Below, piece by piece: positions 15,944-24,700 of a stretch of 32,409 nucleotides of DNA (position 1 is the stretch's first letter; the number at the start of each line of letters is the position of its first letter). A program made the position numbers and the translations under genes. The stretch lies in NCBI GenBank assembly GCA_002455375.1, contig DKKR01000030.1, positions 30,049-62,457 of the forward strand. The letters are read 5' to 3'. Source of the stretch: Bacteroidetes bacterium UBA6661 (GTDB lineage Bacteria > Bacteroidota > Bacteroidia > AKYH767-A > OLB10). The notes below the pieces were generated by a model. It saw only the letters and a program-made list of their open reading frames with translations, had not been told where the DNA came from and did not search any database.

Positions 15944-16666
15944 ATGGCCGACAACCTAAATTTAGAAAAGATACTTTTCTTAGACATTGAAACTGTTCCT
16001 CAATTTGAATCTTATGCACGTTTACCCGGTTTTGACAAAGATTTGTGGGATTATAAGGCGCTCCATTTAAAGAAGGTTGATACTGATACAGCAGAGAGTT
16101 TGTATCCAAGAGCAGGTATTTATGCTGAGTTTGGCAAGATAGTATGCATTTCTGTTGGTTGGTTTATGACTGAAAGTAACAGAAGATATTTTATAGTTAA
16201 GTCTTTTTGGGGTGACGATGAAACAGATTTGTTATTGAAATTCAGGGAGTTATTAACGAATAATTATAATAAATCATCACATTTGTTATGTGCACATAAT
16301 GGTAAAGAGTTTGATTTTCCTTACTTGTGCAGACGCATGCTTTTAAATAAAGTAAGGATTCCTGATATTTTGAATATTGGTGGTAAGAAGCCATGGGAAG
16401 TACAACATTTAGATACTATGGACATGTGGCGTTTTGGAGATTATAAAAGCTATACACCTCTGAAATTACTGACTCATATATTTAATATTCCCAGCCCTAA
16501 AGATGAAATTGATGGCAGCGAGGTCTGGCATGTGTATTGGAAAGATAAGGACTTAAGAAGAATAGTAAAGTATTGTCAGAAAGATGTAGTTGCTGTTGCG
16601 AGATTGCTTCTTGCACTTAGAAACGAAGGTGAATTGAATGATTCAGAAATTGTTATTACAGACTAA
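15944..16666 (+). CDS. Predicted 3'-5' exonuclease related to the PolB exonuclease domain
   Basis: This 240-residue protein has the three DEDDy-type motifs: Exo I FLDIETVP near residue 12, Exo II AHNGKEFDFPYLCRRM near residue 120, and Exo III YCQKDVVAVARLL near residue 208, with the Tyr of the DEDDy class in the YCxxD element. It matches the stand-alone PolB-like exonuclease family common in Bacteroidota. It should remove nucleotides from DNA 3' ends, perhaps in repair; the exact role is unknown. It diverges from rimP and overlaps the end of the methyltransferase gene, stop against stop, by four bases. Confidence 0.9.
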   Translation: MADNLNLEKILFLDIETVPQFESYARLPGFDKDLWDYKALHLKKVDTDTAESLYPRAGIYAEFGKIVCISVGWFMTESNRRYFIVKSFWGDDETDLLLKFRELLTNNYNKSSHLLCAHNGKEFDFPYLCRRMLLNKVRIPDILNIGGKKPWEVQHLDTMDMWRFGDYKSYTPLKLLTHIFNIPSPKDEIDGSEVWHVYWKDKDLRRIVKYCQKDVVAVARLLLALRNEGELNDSEIVITD

Positions 16667-17562
16667 CTGTTTTTTCTGAAAATATAAATCAGACTTGAAT
16701 AATTTCCAGTGTAAATAGCTGCATGCATATTGGAATGGATACCTCTGTAAAGTGCGTTATAAATTTGCACAGCTTTTGACGATTTGGCTTTATAACGTTC
16801 ACTTAATAATGAAACATAGGTAGAGTCAAATAGCATGGGTTTTTTATCTAGTAATGTAAAATTAAACGATCCTATTAACTTTTCTAATGCTTCAGGAGTA
16901 AAATGATAAAGGTGTCTTGGCACATCATAAGCGGCCCAAAATTCTTTATAATATTCAGCATCTTTAGAAGCAGGATTGGGTACTGCTATGATTAGAATTC
17001 CATTTTTTTTAAGCGTTATTTTGATATGGTTTAAGGTTTCTTGAAGTGTATGAATATGCTCTAATACATGCCAAAGGGTTATACAGTTAAACTCTTCATT
17101 ACCAGTAGTATAAAATGTTTCAATAGGGTGTAAGTCAGTATTAAAAGTTTCTTTTGCAAGTTTAATTGCCTCGAGGGATGGTTCATAACCTTTAATAGGG
17201 AAACCGGCTTTTAAAACCGCTTTTACGAAGTATCCATTTCCTGCACCTAAATCAGCAACAGAGGAGTTTTTAGGAATCAGTTTTTTAATCAATCTAACTT
17301 TTTGATTTACAGCTATATTCCTAACAATTGGATATAACCTATTAATAATTCCTTTGCTTTTATTGGTATGGGAAACGTAGTCATCAGACTTATAGTACGC
17401 GCCTATCTCAGACGCATCAGGTCTTGGCGAAGTGAATAACAATTTACAACTAACACATTGATTAATAGTGAAGTAGGATCCCGAATAACCAAAGTCTTTA
17501 CAGGTTAAGTATTCAATTTTAGCATTAGTCCCACAAGCGGGGCATTCATTAAGTATTTCCAT
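16663..17562 (-). CDS. Class I SAM-dependent methyltransferase with N-terminal zinc site
   Basis: About 299 residues from the ATG at 17562-17560 (MEILNECPACG); the frame continues ten codons upstream, but this start leaves the family-like N-terminus. A four-cysteine zinc site (C7, C10, C36, C39) is followed by YFTSPRP-like LLFTSPRPD and a Methyltransf_23-type Rossmann domain: motif I VADLGAGNG at 102-110, WHVLEHI at 164-170, and post-motif VPNPAS. The C-terminal part has DVPRHLYHFTPEALEKL, typical of enzymes acting on sugars or cell-surface intermediates. The substrate cannot be told. It follows mnmG on the same strand, with a parS site in the 67-base gap. Confidence 0.87.
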   Translation of the reverse strand: MEILNECPACGTNAKIEYLTCKDFGYSGSYFTINQCVSCKLLFTSPRPDASEIGAYYKSDDYVSHTNKSKGIINRLYPIVRNIAVNQKVRLIKKLIPKNSSVADLGAGNGYFVKAVLKAGFPIKGYEPSLEAIKLAKETFNTDLHPIETFYTTGNEEFNCITLWHVLEHIHTLQETLNHIKITLKKNGILIIAVPNPASKDAEYYKEFWAAYDVPRHLYHFTPEALEKLIGSFNFTLLDKKPMLFDSTYVSLLSERYKAKSSKAVQIYNALYRGIHSNMHAAIYTGNYSSLIYIFRKNS

Positions 17563-17605
17563 ACAGGGGCAAAAATAAAAAAAGACCACCATCAGGTAGT
17601 CTTTA

Positions 17606-17619
17606 GTTTCACGTGAAAC
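17606..17619. other. parS centromere-like site (copy 1)
   Basis: GTTTCACGTGAAAC is a perfect 14-base palindrome identical to the core of the ParB/Spo0J binding site parS (TGTTTCACGTGAAACA). It lies in the gap between the end of mnmG and the methyltransferase gene. ParB loads at such sites as a CTP-dependent clamp to segregate the origin region. An identical core lies on the other side of mnmG. Confidence 0.85.
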
Positions 17620-17629
17620 GACACTTTTA

Positions 17630-19504
17630 TTATCTTCCTAAATAAACCATTAAGATAGATATGTCAGAAGGAGAAACACCGCTTATCCGGGAAGCTTGTC
17701 CTAATGTTTGTGGTTTAACAACAGAAAGCTTTTGTCGTGCTTCTGCACTCAATGATTTTATTTTATCATAATTAAAATCTTCGTGCAAAATAAGATTCTC
17801 TAACTTATTAAGTTTAACCGTGTGTTCAAACTCTTTTGCAATGTAACTTTCATATTTCATGGCTATTTCAGCCTGCTCAATGACTTCGTTTTTTAATTCG
17901 GGATTTATGAATGATAATTTTTCAGATAAAGAGGCTGAATGCTTTATAAGATCAGCTAAATTTATTCCTGGACGATTTAAAACCTGAATGACTTTTACTT
18001 TTTGTGAAAGTTCTGCAGACTCTTTTGAATTAAGGTAGCTATTAATTTCTGCTGGCGAAATACTTTCAGATCTGCATGCTTCAATTATTCTGTCCACGGC
18101 CTGTTTTTTTTCTGTTACACGTGAAAATCTTTGTGCATCGGCCAAACCAATCTGATGACTTACCGGAGTCAACCTGATGTCTGCATTATCTTGTCTTAAA
18201 AGCGTACGAAATTCTGCACGGCTCGTAAACATACGATAAGGTTCATCGGTTCCTTTAGTTACAAGATCATCAATCAATACTCCAATATAGGCATCAGAGC
18301 GTTTTAAAATTAATGGATTTTGATTATTTAATTTAAGGTGAGCATTTATTCCAGCAATCAAACCCTGACAGGCGGCTTCTTCATAACCGGTGGTTCCGTT
18401 TATTTGACCTGCAAAATAAAGATGTTCTATTTTTTTAGTCTCCAAGGTCAGGTTTAATTGAAGAGGAGGGAAGTAATCATATTCTATTGCATAGCCGGGT
18501 CTGAACATTTTTACGTTTTCCAGTCCGGGTATTTTTTTAAGCGCAGCATATTGTACTTCTTCGGGGAGGCTGGATGAAAATCCATTCAGGTAAATTTCTA
18601 CTGTATTCCATCCTTCGGGTTCAATAAAAAGCTGATGACGATCTTTATCTGCAAAGCGGTTTATTTTATCTTCTATAGACGGGCAGTATCTTGGTCCAAG
18701 TCCTTGAATTCTGCCTGTAAACATGGGCGATTTTTCGAATCCCGTTTTTAAGATACCGTGCACCTCTTCATTGGTATAGGTTATATGGCAGCTGCGTTGT
18801 GCAGAGAGAGGTTTTGTGTTAGTGAAGGAGAATTTACCGGGGTTTTCATCACCCTTTTGCTCTTCTAATCTTGAATAGTCTATGCTGCGACCATCTAAGC
18901 GCGGAGGTGTTCCTGTTTTCATTCTGCCGCTTACAAAACCCAAGTTTACTAACTGCTCTGTGATGCCAGTTGCAGCTTTTTCTCCCGAACGGCCACCGCC
19001 AAAGCGCTTTTCACCGATATGAATAATGCCATTTAAAAAGGTTCCATTGGTAAGTACTACTGCTTTGCATCGTACCTGATGTCCCATGCTTGTTACAACA
19101 CCTTTTAGTTTGTTATCTTCAATAATTAAAGCACTAACCATATCCTGCCAGAAATCAACATTAGGTGTGTTTTCGAGCATTTGTCGCCATTCTGAGGCAA
19201 ATAACATTCTGTCATTTTGTGTACGTGGACTCCACATGGCAGGGCCTTTAGAGCGATTAAGTATTCTGAATTGTATAGCTGATTTGTCAGAAACTATACC
19301 GGAATAGCCTCCTAAAGCATCTATTTCGCGAACAATTTGTCCTTTTGCAACACCGCCCATAGCTGGATTACAGCTCATTTGCGCAATGGTTTGCATGTTC
19401 ATTGTAATCAATAAAACACGACTGCCCATATTGGCCGCTGCTGCTGCTGCTTCGCAGCCGGCATGGCCCGCACCCACCACTACGATATCATACCCTTGAA
19501 TCAT
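17630..19504 (-). CDS. mnmG: tRNA uridine-5-carboxymethylaminomethyl modification enzyme MnmG
   Basis: This 624-residue FAD protein, with MnmE, makes the cmnm5U34 wobble modification of several tRNAs. The FAD-binding GAGHAGCE motif is at 11-18, the conserved Cys motif QMSCNPAMGG near residue 45, GTPPRLDGRSIDYS near residue 200, the second catalytic Cys region YCPSIEDK, and the C-terminal GIDA block PYRMFTSRAEFR. The length is normal. The gene (also called gidA) is often close to the chromosome origin and parAB, and here it is flanked on both sides by parS sites, which agrees. ybeY lies 85 bases upstream. Confidence 0.98.
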   Translation of the reverse strand: MIQGYDIVVVGAGHAGCEAAAAAANMGSRVLLITMNMQTIAQMSCNPAMGGVAKGQIVREIDALGGYSGIVSDKSAIQFRILNRSKGPAMWSPRTQNDRMLFASEWRQMLENTPNVDFWQDMVSALIIEDNKLKGVVTSMGHQVRCKAVVLTNGTFLNGIIHIGEKRFGGGRSGEKAATGITEQLVNLGFVSGRMKTGTPPRLDGRSIDYSRLEEQKGDENPGKFSFTNTKPLSAQRSCHITYTNEEVHGILKTGFEKSPMFTGRIQGLGPRYCPSIEDKINRFADKDRHQLFIEPEGWNTVEIYLNGFSSSLPEEVQYAALKKIPGLENVKMFRPGYAIEYDYFPPLQLNLTLETKKIEHLYFAGQINGTTGYEEAACQGLIAGINAHLKLNNQNPLILKRSDAYIGVLIDDLVTKGTDEPYRMFTSRAEFRTLLRQDNADIRLTPVSHQIGLADAQRFSRVTEKKQAVDRIIEACRSESISPAEINSYLNSKESAELSQKVKVIQVLNRPGINLADLIKHSASLSEKLSFINPELKNEVIEQAEIAMKYESYIAKEFEHTVKLNKLENLILHEDFNYDKIKSLSAEARQKLSVVKPQTLGQASRISGVSPSDISILMVYLGR

Positions 19505-19535
19505 ATAATAGCAATAATAAAAACCAAAACACTTG

Positions 19536-19549
19536 GTTTCACGTGAAAC
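19536..19549. other. parS centromere-like site (copy 2)
   Basis: A second exact GTTTCACGTGAAAC, between ybeY and mnmG, 1930 bases from the first. Two exact copies of a 14-base palindrome so close together, both in short gaps between genes, are not expected by chance. It may also lie within the promoter or leader of mnmG, so ParB could affect that gene. Confidence 0.85.
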
Positions 19550-19589
19550 TTTTAAAAACTGTTGAAATATATTTGTAACCCCTTTTAAA

Positions 19590-20018
19590 TCAAAAGGTTC
19601 GCAAAGATAGGTATTTGTTTTCTGCCTTTGTCATTTTTTCTTTATCGGCAGCCTTTTTATCACTATATCCACATAAATGAAGTACACCGTGAATCATGAC
19701 ACGGTGTAGCTCATCTTTTATACTGTTTTTCAATAGTTTAGCATTTTCTCTAACTCTGTCAATACTGATAAAAATATCACCTGATATAATAGATTTTTCT
19801 GAATAATCAAAGGTGATAATATCTGTTAATGTTTTGTGATTCAGATATTTGATATTCATTGAGTATAAAAACTCATCAGAGCAGAATATAAAATTTAATG
19901 TACCGGGTTTTTTATGGTGCTTTTTAATACAATCCGCCAGCCAAGAAGACACAGCTTCCTTACCAATCAGGCGAAATTGCACATCTTCCTTAAAAAAATT
20001 CACCTCAGGTTTCATCAT
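19590..20018 (-). CDS. ybeY: Endoribonuclease YbeY (rRNA maturation factor)
   Basis: This 142-residue protein has the family's metal site HGVLHLCGYSD (His-x3-His-x5-D in place of the third His-type ligand arrangement) near residues 110-120, and the preceding TDIITFDYSE and GDIFISIDRV blocks. YbeY takes part in 16S rRNA 3'-end maturation and ribosome quality control. The usual YbeY third ligand is His (HGxLHLxGYDH); here GYSD carries Asp, as in many Bacteroidota homologues. The ATG at 20018 overlaps the dioxygenase stop by four bases (ATGATGA; another ATG follows at once). Confidence 0.93.
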   Translation of the reverse strand: MMKPEVNFFKEDVQFRLIGKEAVSSWLADCIKKHHKKPGTLNFIFCSDEFLYSMNIKYLNHKTLTDIITFDYSEKSIISGDIFISIDRVRENAKLLKNSIKDELHRVMIHGVLHLCGYSDKKAADKEKMTKAENKYLSLRTF

Positions 20019-20542
20019 TTAGCCGGAACAGGAGGCTCCATAACAGCCTTGCATTGACTGCAAGTTCTTTTTTCGAGTGAATTGTAGAAATCGTTCATCA
20101 CCACAGGCAATTGATTTACAATATCTTTCAATGGGAAAAACTCTTCATATAGTTTGTGATTGCATTTTTCGCAAAACCACATGCAGGCATCCATTTCATC
20201 AGGCTTACGATAGCGCTCTACTACTAAACCAATTGTGTTTGCACCTCTTTGTGGACTGTGTGGAACACGTGGTGGTAATAAGAACATTTCACCTTGCTTG
20301 ATAGGAACATCAACAGGTTTTCCATCCTGAATGGTTTTTACTACAATATCTCCTTCTATTTGATAAAACAATTCTTCTGCATCTTCAAAATGGTAATCTT
20401 TTCTTGAGTTAGGACCACCAACAATCATGACAATAAAATCTTTATTGTCTATATAAACTTGTTTGTTGCCTACTGGGGGTTTTAACAGATGACGGTTTTC
20501 TTCAACCCACTGCTGAAGATTAAAAGGTTTGCTGACTGCCAT
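20015..20542 (-). CDS. nbaC: 3-hydroxyanthranilate 3,4-dioxygenase
   Basis: This 175-residue cupin opens the ring of 3-hydroxyanthranilate to the precursor of quinolinate, in tryptophan breakdown and kynurenine-route NAD synthesis. The iron ligands H51, E57 and H95 and the substrate arginines R47 and R99 are all present (NSRKDYHFEDAEELFY, VPHSPQRG). At the C-terminus two Cys pairs (C124/C127 and C161/C164) form the rubredoxin-like second iron site known in bacterial enzymes. No other kynurenine gene is nearby; the neighbours are ybeY (overlapping) and a small helical protein 12 bases upstream. Confidence 0.95.
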   Translation of the reverse strand: MAVSKPFNLQQWVEENRHLLKPPVGNKQVYIDNKDFIVMIVGGPNSRKDYHFEDAEELFYQIEGDIVVKTIQDGKPVDVPIKQGEMFLLPPRVPHSPQRGANTIGLVVERYRKPDEMDACMWFCEKCNHKLYEEFFPLKDIVNQLPVVMNDFYNSLEKRTCSQCKAVMEPPVPAK

Positions 20543-20554
20543 AATTTTAAAATT

Positions 20555-20842
20555 TTATTTTTGAAATAGATTGTTGAGTTTCTTAGATACTTCTTCGGTA
20601 AACTCCTGTGCTTTTGTGCCAAGGTCTTTTGCCGAGCTTTCAAGATCATCCTTTAGGGTCTCAAATTTTTGTTTAACACCATCAGATAAGTTACCTCCGG
20701 TTAGTAGGATGTCTATTTGGTTATGTAACAGATATGGTAATTTTTCTTTCAATGCAGCTGATACAGCCTCTATTGCTTTGGTGGCTTGTTCCTGATTAAT
20801 ATTGGCAGCCTTGCTTACCTGGTCAACGATTGGATTTGCCAT
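20555..20842 (-). CDS. Small helical protein of unknown function
   Basis: A 95-residue acidic, mostly helical protein without signal or membrane segment. The first half (VDQVSKAANINQEQATKAIE, then ALKEKLPYLL and LLTGGNL) has the look of small bacterial DUF937/DUF2267-like helical domains, but I cannot assign it. The second half is an amphipathic, Lys/Glu-rich helix (LESSAKDLGTKAQEFTEEVS) like those of late-embryogenesis- or phasin-like stress proteins. It is the first gene of a run that continues into the dioxygenase, ybeY and perhaps mnmG, and has a strong promoter of its own. Confidence 0.75.
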   Translation of the reverse strand: MANPIVDQVSKAANINQEQATKAIEAVSAALKEKLPYLLHNQIDILLTGGNLSDGVKQKFETLKDDLESSAKDLGTKAQEFTEEVSKKLNNLFQK

Positions 20843-20864
20843 GATTTTGTGTTTTTTTGTTTTC

Positions 20865-20894
20865 CAAAGTTAAGCTAAAAAAATGTTTATCAAA
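20865..20894 (-). promoter_or_regulatory. Bacteroidota-type promoter of the small helical protein/nbaC/ybeY run
   Basis: TTTG (20894-20891), 18 bases, then TAACTTTG (20872-20865) on the minus strand give both elements of the phylum consensus (TTG, spacer, TAnnTTTG) about 20 bases before the ATG at 20842. Confidence 0.65.
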
Positions 20895-20904
20895 TTAAGT
20901 CAGG

Positions 20905-20912
20905 TACATTTG
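20905..20912 (+). promoter_or_regulatory. Candidate -7 box of the SDR gene
   Basis: TACATTTG fits TAnnTTTG and ends only four bases before the ATG at 20917, so the mRNA would be leaderless or nearly so. No clear -33 TTG is seen at proper spacing. Confidence 0.4.
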
Positions 20913-20916
20913 CATT

Positions 20917-21705
20917 ATGAATCTGGATTTAACAAATAAAAAAACCCTTGTTTGTGGTAGCACACAAGGCATAGGTAAGGCAGCAGCAAAAGAACTTTGT
21001 CTTCTTGGTGCAAAGGTAGTGCTGTTGGCAAGAAATGAACAAAAACTAAAAACAGTAGCTGCGGAATTAAGCACACTTAGTAAGTCAGTACCTGACTATA
21101 TTGTGGCTGATTTTTCTGCTCCGGAAAATGTAAGACAGCAAGTTCATGAATACATAAATAAAAATGGCGGGTTCAATATTCTGATAAACAATGCAGGCGG
21201 TCCTCCGGCAGGAAATATTACTGATGCCACAGCAGAAAGTTTTATTCAGGCATTTAAAGAACATTTGATTTGCAATCATTATCTGGCACAGGAATGTATA
21301 GCCGGAATGAAGGAGATGGGTTATGGAAGAATTATTAATGTCATCTCCACCTCAGTGAAACAACCCATTAAGGGACTTGGTGTTTCAAATACGATTAGAG
21401 CAGCAGTAGGCAACTGGAGTAAAACCATGTCAATAGAACTGGCGCCATTTGGAATAACGGTAAACAATGTATTGCCCGGTGCAACACTGACATCACGATT
21501 GGAACAGATTATTGCAGATAAAGTACAAAAGACAGGAAAGACAGAAAAAGAAGTTGTAGAATCACTGACTACAGAAATTCCCGCCAAACGATTTGCCAAT
21601 CCGGAAGAAACAGCGGCAGCAATTGCATTTTTAGCTTCTCCGGCTGCGGGTTATATCAACGGCACCAATGTTGTTGTTGATGGTGGCCGTACAGCATGTC
21701 TGTAA
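20917..21705 (+). CDS. Atypical SDR-family oxidoreductase (FabG-like)
   Basis: This 262-residue protein has a Rossmann nucleotide-binding motif (CGSTQGIGKAAA, glycines at 14, 18-20 region), NNAGGPPAGN at 91-100 and the C-terminal PGATLTSRL and INGTNVVVDGG of short-chain dehydrogenases. The catalytic YxxxK is missing. Where YSASK is expected the sequence reads SNTIR (residues 157-161), so Tyr is Ser and Lys is Arg, while the serine region ISTS (143-146) remains. A known group of FabG-like SDRs has this LGxSNTIRAA segment, so it is a family feature rather than a mutation. The reaction is unknown. It converges on the histidine kinase with a two-base gap. Confidence 0.88.
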   Translation: MNLDLTNKKTLVCGSTQGIGKAAAKELCLLGAKVVLLARNEQKLKTVAAELSTLSKSVPDYIVADFSAPENVRQQVHEYINKNGGFNILINNAGGPPAGNITDATAESFIQAFKEHLICNHYLAQECIAGMKEMGYGRIINVISTSVKQPIKGLGVSNTIRAAVGNWSKTMSIELAPFGITVNNVLPGATLTSRLEQIIADKVQKTGKTEKEVVESLTTEIPAKRFANPEETAAAIAFLASPAAGYINGTNVVVDGGRTACL

Positions 21706-21707
21706 AA

Positions 21708-24700
21708 TTATTGATAAAGCAGAAACTTAATTTTATTTAATATCTGATCGTTGTTTAATGGTCTTGATAAAGTATCGGTAGCACCGGCAAGGAGACATTT
21801 TTCTTTTTCCTGAGCATCAGAGCCTGAAAGAACAGCCAGTACAGGAATATTCCTAAATTGAGCGGCTTTACGTATTTCAGTAATAGCATCAACTCCATTC
21901 ATTACCGGCATCAGGTCATCCATTAATACAATGTCAACATGCGGATTTTTTTCAAGTTTGTTTATAGCTTCTTTTCCATCATAAGCATAAATAAGATTGG
22001 CTCCTGCACTTTCAATTAATGTAGTTAAGGCATAAATATTTCGCAAATCATCATCTGCCATCAGAATGGTTTTCCCACTTAATGACGACTCATGAAAAGC
22101 CTGCTCAACAACGGTTTCTTCCTGTGGAATATTTTCAGGTGCTTGTAGCTGATTCATTACATTTTCGAGTTGCTTTTTGTTTAAAGGTTTGTGATGAAAA
22201 GCCGTTATATTAAACTCATTTATTAAACCTTGAGTAGGTTTAAGCTCGCTGATGATATGGATAGGAATATTACAAAGCTTTTGCTCCGAACGTATATTTT
22301 TAAGTAAGGTTCCGCCATCAATGTCAGGTAGATTGTGATCAAGGAGAATGAAGTGTGGATGATAACTCTTAGCAAGTAAAATACCTGTTTCGCCATTCTG
22401 TGATGCAATAGCTTTGTAGTTAAAAATGTGACAGTAATCTATCAGTGTCTTAAGAAATGTAATGTCTTTTTCAAGAATTAGAATTACCTTATCGAAGGGT
22501 GTGATAAAATTTCTGTCATCGGTAAAGTCATTATCAGGAAACTTTGAAACAATGGTATTGATTAATGGTAATTCTTTTTTTGTATTTTCAGTTTCTTGTT
22601 TCTCAGTTTCTGCTTGTGTGATTACTTTTTTTACAGGATTATCATGTTTGCTTTCGCATGATGCAAAAAATGGAATAAAAACAGTAAACGTACTTCCTTT
22701 ACCAGGCGTACTCTCTAAAACAATTTCACCACCGAGAATTTGAACTATTTCGCGACTGATGGTAAGACCAAGTCCTGTACCACCATATTTTCTGCTTGTA
22801 CTGTTATCGGCCTGCTTAAATGCTTCAAATACCTGCTTTTGTTTTTCAACGGGAATTCCAATTCCTGAGTCAGTTACGCTAATTGCAATAATATCTTCTT
22901 CAAAGAGTAGATTGTGAGTCTTGCAATCTTCTGTAGTCGCTTTTCTGAAATCAAGACTAACATGCCCGTTTTTATCAGTAAACTTCAAAGCATTGGAGAT
23001 TAGATTTTTTATAACTTGTTCCAGACGCAACTTATCGCTCACCATTTCCGGATAACAATTATCCCAAACTTTTACCTGAAAGTTAATCTGTTTTTCGCTG
23101 GCAAATTCTTTAAACAACAGGTTGATGTCGTTTGCAACGGTCTCAATATTCATTTTTTCAAAAACAAATTCCAGCTTACCGCTTTCAATTTTTGAAATGT
23201 CAAGAATATCATTAATAAGCAATAATAAATCAGATCCCGACTTATGTATGACACTTGCATGTTCAATTTGTTTGTCCGTGAGGTTTTTATTTTTATTTCC
23301 TGCAAGCAGTTTGGCAAGAATCAAAATGCTGTTTAATGGTGTGCGAAGCTCATGCGACATGTTTGCAAGAAATGCCGATTTAAACTTATTGGTTTGCTCA
23401 AGCTGGGTTGCTTTAAAAGCCAGTGATTGACGTGCTTCTTCAACAGCAAGACTTCTTTCTTCGAGCAGATGTGCTTTGATTTCAAGATTTATATTAGCAG
23501 CCTTTAATTCTTCTTGCTGCTTTTTCAATTCTTTTTGTGAAATCTCCAACTCCTCAGATTTAATAGTAAGGTTTTGATTTACCTGTGCCAACTCTTGTTT
23601 TTGTGCTACCAACTCCTCAGATTGCATAATACTTTCTTCAAGCAATTCGCGAGTGAGTGCATTGGAATATACTGCATAAATACTTGCAGATACCGGCTCA
23701 ATTAGCCGTTGCAGATAATTTAATCCTGAAGCAGTGAGTTTGTTTAATGATGCAATTTCTAAAGCACCAATTACACGACCGGATGCAAATAGCGGCATGA
23801 CAAAAACAGAACAAGGCATAGACTTATTTTCTCCGTCTTTTCTAATGTCAAAAAGCAAACTTGTTTCTATTCTTTCGTTATTGTCAATACATTTTTTTAC
23901 CAGCTGATGTTTAATCCACTCTATGTGTAAGTCGGTAAGTTGATGACTTCTACAGTAGATTCCTTTTAAGTCAACTTCATGCAGCGATTCATCTTTTGTG
24001 TCTAATAAAAACACCGTTCCATGACAGGCACTGGAATATTCAACAACTTCTTTTATCAGGTTATTGCAAAGTACCTGCATATCGAGGGTATAATCTTTAT
24101 TCAAGACACTGATTCGTTCAAGACCTTCTGAAATCCATTTTTGCGAAGCATCTTCCTCGCTGGCCGCCTTTAATTTGCTGCGCATATCAAGAAGCGCTTT
24201 ACCCTGAACATCATTTTCACTCAATGGTTCAAAGTGATAATCAAATTTTCCCTGACCTATATTGTTGGCAAACTCTGCTGTCCGATTCAATCCGCTTACG
24301 TGCATTTTAAGTGCATCTATCATTTCGCCAACGGCATTCTTAGGTGTTTTAATATTAAGTTCAGGCAACTCACCTTTTCCTAACTGCAACAGATAGCGTC
24401 TTATTTTCATTAATGGGTTAACAACCTGTTTATTCAGAAACAAAGTAATTACGATAATGAAATTAATAATAACCATTGCCAAACCTAAAACAACAGCCAT
24501 CAAAACTATAAACGACTGAATCATTTCTTTTTGTTTAGCGGTAGTTTCAGCGCGTTTTTTTATGTTGAAGTCGCTTAACAGAGCAGTAATTTCCTGTACT
24601 TGTGGGGTAATTTGTGTTTCTAATATCTCTACATTATTTTCTGTACTAACACGAGCTTTCTCAATCAGCTGTGATTCAAAATAAATTAAACGGTCGTATT

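Noticed and set aside
18114..18127. GTTACACGTGAAAA inside mnmG, similar to parS
   Set aside because: Two mismatches to the 14-base core, one of them breaking the symmetry with its partner, and within coding sequence. It may be chance.
19660..19680. TATATCCACA resembling a DnaA box; a similar one near 25601
   Set aside because: Each has a mismatch and they are isolated, inside genes; no cluster as expected for an origin.
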